Assembly (NCBI GenBank): GCA_964654535.1
Contig: CAZZIZ010000150.1
Location: 1 to 8,029 of the forward strand
DNA length: 8,029 nucleotides
Origin: CAZZIZ01 sp964654535
Lineage (GTDB): Bacteria > Bacteroidota > Bacteroidia > Chitinophagales > UBA2359
Reading direction: 5' to 3'
The notes under the pieces: model-generated
What the model was told of the DNA's origin: nothing
Databases searched by the model: none
What the model saw: the letters and a program-made list of their open reading frames with translations, nothing else
Shown: one piece after another, positions 4,446-8,029 of the stretch
Numbering within the stretch: position 1 is the first letter of the stretch
Layout of the letters: each line of letters opens with the position of its first letter
Position numbers and translations under genes: made by a program

Positions 4446-5867
4446 TTGACTTTTAATCGACATTTAGTTTTTACCCTACTATGCTTCTTTTTATTTGCAT
4501 CGTTTGGTACTAGCTATATCACTGCACAAGAGTCAGAATCGATCACCATAGATTACATTTCGGTTCTTGGAAACAAACGCACCAAGACCGCTTACATCTT
4601 GCGCGAAATGACCATCGTCCCTGGCCAGCAAATTAAGCGCGCCGAACTCGACACCTTACTTAAAGTAAACGCCAATCAGGTTTACAACACTGCGCTTTTT
4701 AACGAGGTCTTAGTAGAACCAGTGTACAAAGATGGTGGCCACGTAGATGTTGAAGTAAAGGTGCGCGAGCGATGGTACGTCATACCTCTGGTCTACTTCG
4801 AACTTTCTGACCGAAGCTTTAATGTATGGTGGAAGCAGTTCGACGCCGACCTCTCAAGAACGAAGTATGGGGCCGGGGCAGAGATAAGTAATATGCGCGG
4901 GCGTAACGAAGAATTAAAAATTGATTTTCGACGAGGCTTTACTCGACAATATCGCTTTCGCTACAAGTTCCCGTTTATAAACAGAGCGAAAACAGTTGGT
5001 TTAGAGTTACGCTATTTCTATGTGTCTCACGATGAGCGACATTTTACTATTCAGGGCAATAGGTTTCAGTTCTTTGATCTCGAAGCACAAATTGATGAGC
5101 GTCAAGAATACACTGTTGCCTTTACGCGGAGAAAAGCCATTAAGCATTCGCAAAAACTCCAATTCGGTGTGCACACATTTAAAGTAGCGCCAGAAATTAT
5201 TGAACGCAACAATGATTTCTTTGAAGATGGTAGAACCGAGCAGCGCTTTGCCGAAATAAAATATGTTCAGCAATGGGACAATCGTGACATAACGCGTTAC
5301 CCACTAAAGGGCGCCCTAGCGCGTTTCACGCTACATCAAAAAGGTCTGGGTATATGGAATGATTTCAACCAAACATATCTGGAACTACACGGCAGCAAGT
5401 ACGTACAAGTAAAACCAAACACCTACCTAGCCGGTAACATAAAGGCAGCTACATCCTTTCCTGGTAACCAAGCATTTTCTAATCGTCTGCGTGTAGGCTT
5501 CGAATCAAATTTTATACGTGGCTATGAGGAGTTCATCATAGAAGCAGATCACTTCATAACCGCCCGAACCGCTGCCAAACAAATGGTGCTCAATACTACA
5601 TGGAAACCCAAGTGGATTAAATGGGATCAGTTTAACCTCATACCGATAAAGCTCGTCCTAAAGGTTTACGGCGAAGGCGCTAGACTCTGGGGCTACGACG
5701 ACCTAGAAAACCAAAACTCCCTTAACGGCAGTTATCTGCTGGGTACAGGAGTGGGCCTTGATATAATCACCTTTCACGATAGCTTATTCAGTTTAGAATA
5801 CAGTCTGAATCGAAGAAGGGAAAGAGGTATCTTTGTACACTTCAACATTACTTGGGACAAGGAATGA
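4446..5867 (+). CDS. Omp85-superfamily outer-membrane protein with one POTRA domain
   Basis: The 473-residue product has a Sec signal peptide (hydrophobic residues 8-23, likely cleavage near TAQ-E at 28-29). A single POTRA-like domain follows (about 34-108; ITIDYISVLGNKRTK start, FNEVLVEP, VDVEVKVRERW end), then a C-terminal beta-barrel. Omp85 marks are the DNRDITRYPLKGA segment (278-290) and the lid-loop IRGYE motif (357-361). Omp85 proteins insert or export other envelope proteins or lipids. One POTRA and about 470 residues is much shorter than BamA (five POTRAs in Proteobacteria), so this is not the main BamA; its substrate is unknown. The only usable start is TTG 4446, since the CBS stop lies in the same frame 6 bp upstream and no ATG precedes the signal peptide. 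It ends with a 4-bp ATGA overlap into nadK. Confidence 0.87.
   Translation: MTFNRHLVFTLLCFFLFASFGTSYITAQESESITIDYISVLGNKRTKTAYILREMTIVPGQQIKRAELDTLLKVNANQVYNTALFNEVLVEPVYKDGGHVDVEVKVRERWYVIPLVYFELSDRSFNVWWKQFDADLSRTKYGAGAEISNMRGRNEELKIDFRRGFTRQYRFRYKFPFINRAKTVGLELRYFYVSHDERHFTIQGNRFQFFDLEAQIDERQEYTVAFTRRKAIKHSQKLQFGVHTFKVAPEIIERNNDFFEDGRTEQRFAEIKYVQQWDNRDITRYPLKGALARFTLHQKGLGIWNDFNQTYLELHGSKYVQVKPNTYLAGNIKAATSFPGNQAFSNRLRVGFESNFIRGYEEFIIEADHFITARTAAKQMVLNTTWKPKWIKWDQFNLIPIKLVLKVYGEGARLWGYDDLENQNSLNGSYLLGTGVGLDIITFHDSLFSLEYSLNRRRERGIFVHFNITWDKE
5828..5835 (+). promoter_or_regulatory. possible internal -7 promoter element for nadK
   Basis: TATCTTTG matches TAnnTTTG, ends 28 bp before the nadK ATG, and has TCTG (one change from TTTG) 20 bp upstream. 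It lies inside the coding sequence of the outer-membrane protein gene, so coincidence is quite possible. Confidence 0.25.
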
Positions 5868-6739
5868 AAATAGGATTGTACGGCCGCGTGCTGAAACCTC
5901 AGCACAAAGAATTGCTAGAACTTTGGGTAGCTGCATTCGCAGAAGACTGCCATTTGTTTATTCAGCAAAGTTTTTTCGATGTCATTAAAGATCAGATTAA
6001 CATTCCCGATTGCGTTAAGTCCTACGAAAAGCTCGAAGGAGTTGAGATAGACTATTTGATTTCCTTTGGTGGCGATGGTACTTTTTTAGATAGTGTAGAA
6101 ATGCTTGCCAATCGCCCCCTACCGATAATGGGAATCAATACCGGTCGCATGGGTTTTCTAGCATCGGTTGATAAAGACGATATAAGTCGTACAATAAAAA
6201 GGCTGGAAAGCAAATCCTACGAAATAGAAGAGCGCATGCTCCTGCATCTTAAGAGTGATAAAAATTACTTTGGTACCACGCCATATGCGCTTAACGAGTT
6301 TACCATCCACAAGAAGGACACCAGCTCAATGATTACGATCCACGTTTACAACGAGGATCAGTTTTTAAATTCCTATTGGGTAGATGGGCTCATTGTTTCT
6401 ACTCCAACCGGCTCTACTGGATATAGCCTTAGTTGCGGCGGGCCAATCATCAGTCCCAAAACCAACAACATCGTTATTACACCGGTTGCTCCGCATAACC
6501 TAAACGTGCGTCCTATTATTCTTTCAGACGATAGTCAATTGAGTTTTGAGGTAGAGGGTCGCGAAAGTGAGTTTTTGTGTTCGCTCGATTCCCGTAGCGA
6601 AACTTTTCGCATTAACGAGCGATTAAAACTTTGCAAGGCTGATTTTAAGGCAAAGCTTATTCGCTTTGATGATTACGATTTTATGGAAACATTGCGTTCA
6701 AAGCTGGGTTGGGGTTCGGATACGCGTAAGGGTTCGTAA
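5864..6739 (+). CDS. nadK: NAD kinase
   Basis: ATP-dependent NAD kinase (NAD to NADP), cytosolic, 291 residues, normal length for the bacterial enzyme. Diagnostic motifs are GGDGTFL (residues 69-75, with the catalytic Asp of GGDG), NTGRMGFL (92-99), ALNEF (142-146), the signature DGLIVSTPTGSTGYSLSCGG (174-193) and APHNLNVRP (209-217). The C-terminal LRSKLGWGSD resembles Bacteroidota NadK tails. ATG 5864 is chosen over the in-frame TTG at 5852, as it gives the standard MKIGLYGR start and overlaps the previous stop as ATGA. It is the last gene of the operon. In many Bacteroidota the cluster continues with uppS and bamA; here it ends, and a repeat element starts 14 bp after the stop. Confidence 0.97.
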   Translation: MKIGLYGRVLKPQHKELLELWVAAFAEDCHLFIQQSFFDVIKDQINIPDCVKSYEKLEGVEIDYLISFGGDGTFLDSVEMLANRPLPIMGINTGRMGFLASVDKDDISRTIKRLESKSYEIEERMLLHLKSDKNYFGTTPYALNEFTIHKKDTSSMITIHVYNEDQFLNSYWVDGLIVSTPTGSTGYSLSCGGPIISPKTNNIVITPVAPHNLNVRPIILSDDSQLSFEVEGRESEFLCSLDSRSETFRINERLKLCKADFKAKLIRFDDYDFMETLRSKLGWGSDTRKGS

Positions 6740-6753
6740 AAATTTTATGATGT

Positions 6754-6967
6754 TTTGGGCGCGCCCCACTCGCTTCTGCTGCTTCTCGCAATTTGCTTCT
6801 GCCGCAAGCGGCAAGCAACATCGCTCCGGGCGCAGCAAGCTCGGGGTCGGGCTTTCGGGGCTCGCTCTGTTCTGCTGCTTTCACGCATAAACCCTCTAGC
6901 TCTAAGGAGCTAAGGTTTATGGTTCATCAGCAACAGGAGCTCAGACAGACCCCTCTATCCCTCGCGC
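6754..6967 (+). repeat. 214-bp structured dispersed element, copy B
   Basis: This is the inverted copy of 1572-1784. It begins TTTGGGCGCGCCCC, with the perfect palindrome GGGCGCGCCC at 6757-6766, and ends CCCTCGCGC. The flanks are nearly identical to copy A, while the internal 55 nt (6876-6930) differ throughout. That block folds as CATAAACC (6886-6893) with GGTTTATG (6914-6921), then TAGCTC (6897-6902) with GAGCTA (6907-6912) around a TAAG loop. The conserved basal stem is CTCTGTT (6865-6871) with AACAGGAG (6932-6939). It lies between the convergent nadK and phosphoesterase genes, a place where a transcript-ending or structured 3' region would fit. No protein is encoded; the small ORFs crossing it arise from the repeat. 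Confidence 0.85.
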
Positions 6968-6972
6968 AAATT

Positions 6973-7012
6973 GTCTGAATCAGGATTCCTAGGATTTCCG
7001 GGATTGTCAGGT
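6973..7012 (+). repeat. GTCTGAATCAGGATT-type degenerate short repeat
   Basis: GTCTGAATCAGGATT is followed by further GGATT blocks (TAGGATTTCC, GGGATTGTCAGG) at roughly 10-11-bp spacing. The GTCTGAATCAGGATT start followed by repeated GGATT blocks is a recurrent dispersed repeat in Bacteroidota and some other genomes as I recall it. It directly follows copy B of the structured element. Confidence 0.45.
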
Positions 7013-7021
7013 CGTTCTTAT

Positions 7022-7050
7022 TGTCATTTCGAGCGAAGCCGAGAAATCTG
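7022..7050 (+). repeat. TGTCATTTCGA...GAGAAATCT intergenic repeat
   Basis: TGTCATTTCGAGCGAAGCC is followed directly by GAGAAATCT (7041-7049). The ATTTC and GAAAT ends are complementary. The pattern agrees well with a frequent Bacteroidota intergenic repeat known to me from memory. A diverged copy in the opposite orientation is at 1205-1240. Confidence 0.55.
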
Positions 7051-7103
7051 TGGATTCGTTAGAATGAAGTATTGCAGCCACGATAGGAGCGGTTATGAGG
7101 TGC

Positions 7104-7183
7104 TTGCAAAATGTAGAGAGCCCCACCGTGCAGAGCGACCAGAGGAAGCTCCTGCCAAGGTGATGGGCGAACACTTTTTGCAA
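7104..7183. repeat. 80-nt extended imperfect hairpin, probable dispersed element
   Basis: Nested complementary blocks occur in order: TTGCAAAA (7104-7111) with TTTTGCAA (7176-7183), GCCCCACC (7120-7127) with GGTGATGGGC (7159-7168, 2-nt bulge), and GAGC (7133-7136) with GCTC (7148-7151). This nesting is unlikely for random DNA of this length and suggests a structured RNA or a mobile palindromic element. There is only one copy in the window, so repeat status is inference. Confidence 0.5.
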
Positions 7184-7246
7184 TCGCCGAATTTGAGCGG
7201 ATAGCGTGTTGCTGCCCAAATTATATAAAGTAAAAAGTGGTTCAAC

Positions 7247-8029
7247 TTAAACCCAAACCAAATTATCATTGCTCAACTTGCTCTCGCCATTCCAACGATA
7301 AGCAGTCAGCAAACCACCCTTGGCAATACTAAAATCTAGACAACAAACATTTGGCTTTTGAATGTGCGGAGTTCCCTTCATCCAGTAGTGGCCAAAGAAA
7401 AATGGAATATCATTTTCTGGATAAGTCAAAATCGTATCAATAGTTTCTTGGGGGACTAGAACATCGGGAAAATCTCCACTCAGTCCAAGTTCATTATAGG
7501 TTTTACCCTGAGGGTCTTCCCACCACTTAACGCGCATATCGTTTCGTGGGCGGCCATCGGAATCTTTAAAACTCATGCCTTCAGGAAGTTCAATTTCCTG
7601 ACCTACCAAACAAGAACCGATAGTATCACGCTCCATAGTCCCTTCTTTACGCGATGCTTCAAGAAACGCGGCATTCATTACCCCACCTCCATAATTACTT
7701 TTCATGTATTCTATCCTCGCACTATCCCAAGATGCGTGGGCTACACGTATTCCAGACAATTCAAGAAAAAGAGGAAGCTCCATCATCCACCTTCGAAAAT
7801 CGGAATAGAGGTCAGGGTCATTTTTGAAATTGAGCAAGGACTTTGCCTGTTGTCTTATATTTTTGAAAGTCCGAGCGCGGTAATAGTCACCGTTCTCGTG
7901 TTGTTCATATAAGCAAATAGCATTGTATTCGTGATTGCCCATTACGGCAAAGGCGTGATCGCCTTCACACATAGCGCGCGCAATGGTCAGCGCTCCACGG
8001 CTATCGGGACCGCGATCAACGAAGTCTCC
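7247..8029 (-). CDS. metallophosphoesterase, PPP/ApaH-like (5' end outside window)
   Basis: The reading frame stays open from the right edge to a TAA at 7249-7247, giving 260 visible residues; the N-terminus with the first GDxHG-type motif lies beyond the window. Visible motifs are GDFVDRGP (residues 1-8), GNHE (31-34), VAHASWD (His98) and FFGHYW (His214), followed by CCLDFSIAKGGLLTAYRW. These are the metal-binding motifs of the PPP-type calcineurin-like phosphoesterases, including Ser/Thr protein phosphatases and diadenosine tetraphosphatases. The VAH and GH histidines and the LDFSIAKGG end are what I expect for the ApaH/PrpE-like branch, so hydrolysis of a dinucleoside polyphosphate or a phosphoprotein is possible; the substrate is not determined. 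A start at ATG 7972 would drop GDFVDRG, so it is not the true start. The gene is convergent with nadK. Confidence 0.9.
   Translation of the reverse strand, partial: GDFVDRGPDSRGALTIARAMCEGDHAFAVMGNHEYNAICLYEQHENGDYYRARTFKNIRQQAKSLLNFKNDPDLYSDFRRWMMELPLFLELSGIRVAHASWDSARIEYMKSNYGGGVMNAAFLEASRKEGTMERDTIGSCLVGQEIELPEGMSFKDSDGRPRNDMRVKWWEDPQGKTYNELGLSGDFPDVLVPQETIDTILTYPENDIPFFFGHYWMKGTPHIQKPNVCCLDFSIAKGGLLTAYRWNGESKLSNDNLVWV

Noticed and set aside
5007..5273. Minus-strand open frame inside the outer-membrane protein gene
   Set aside because: Shadow of a well-supported gene; no independent evidence.
5852..5863. TTG start for NAD kinase
   Set aside because: ATG 5864 gives the usual N-terminus and an ATGA overlap with the preceding stop.
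1572..6967. Composite transposon carrying the operon
   Set aside because: The flanking elements encode no transposase and no target-site duplication is seen; the genes inside are conserved housekeeping types.
6666..7219. Several short frames in the nadK-phosphoesterase interval
   Set aside because: All consist of intergenic repeat DNA; none has a plausible start context or recognisable domain.

Overview
The window looks like a chromosomal segment from a member of the Bacteroidota, probably Flavobacteriales-like. The evidence is family-level: the order alpha/beta hydrolase, CBS-domain protein, nadK is a familiar Bacteroidota neighbourhood, TAnnTTTG promoter-like motifs are present, and the gene-free DNA is packed with hairpin repeats of the kind common in that phylum. 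The genus cannot be named from sequence alone.

Layout. 1-239: gene-free repeat DNA, with a 30-bp hairpin unit in tandem followed by copies of a short GCGCTTTTGCT motif and a GC-rich double hairpin. 240-1054: two small minus-strand lipoprotein genes, 2 bp apart, probably paralogues; near-identical direct repeats lie on both sides of the pair (161-241 and 1119-1199). 1055-1958 (about 900 bp, no credible gene): the second direct repeat, a GAGAAATCT-type repeat, a REPIN-like cluster of inverted hairpins (1312-1467), an AAAAGAGC hairpin, a 213-bp structured dispersed element (1572-1784), and a short upstream region with an overlapping palindrome. 1959-6739: six plus-strand genes packed tightly enough to act as an operon: GatB/YqeY-family protein, CvpA-family membrane protein, alpha/beta hydrolase, CBS-CBS-ACT-like protein, an Omp85-type outer-membrane protein, and NAD kinase. 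Junctions are 4 bp, 48 bp (with a promoter-like motif), a 1-bp overlap, 6 bp, and a 4-bp ATGA overlap. 6740-7246 (about 500 bp, no credible gene): a second, inverted copy of the structured element, then at least three other repeat-like pieces. 7247-8029: a metallophosphoesterase on the minus strand, cut by the window end and convergent with nadK.

The genes are mostly housekeeping or envelope functions. The most informative signal is non-coding. The two 213/214-bp elements bracketing the operon are inverted relative to each other and nearly identical except for a 55-nt internal block. That block shares no evident sequence between copies, yet folds into a hairpin in both, which points to selection on structure. 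No transposase, integrase, CRISPR array, toxin-antitoxin, defence gene, tRNA or rRNA was recognised.
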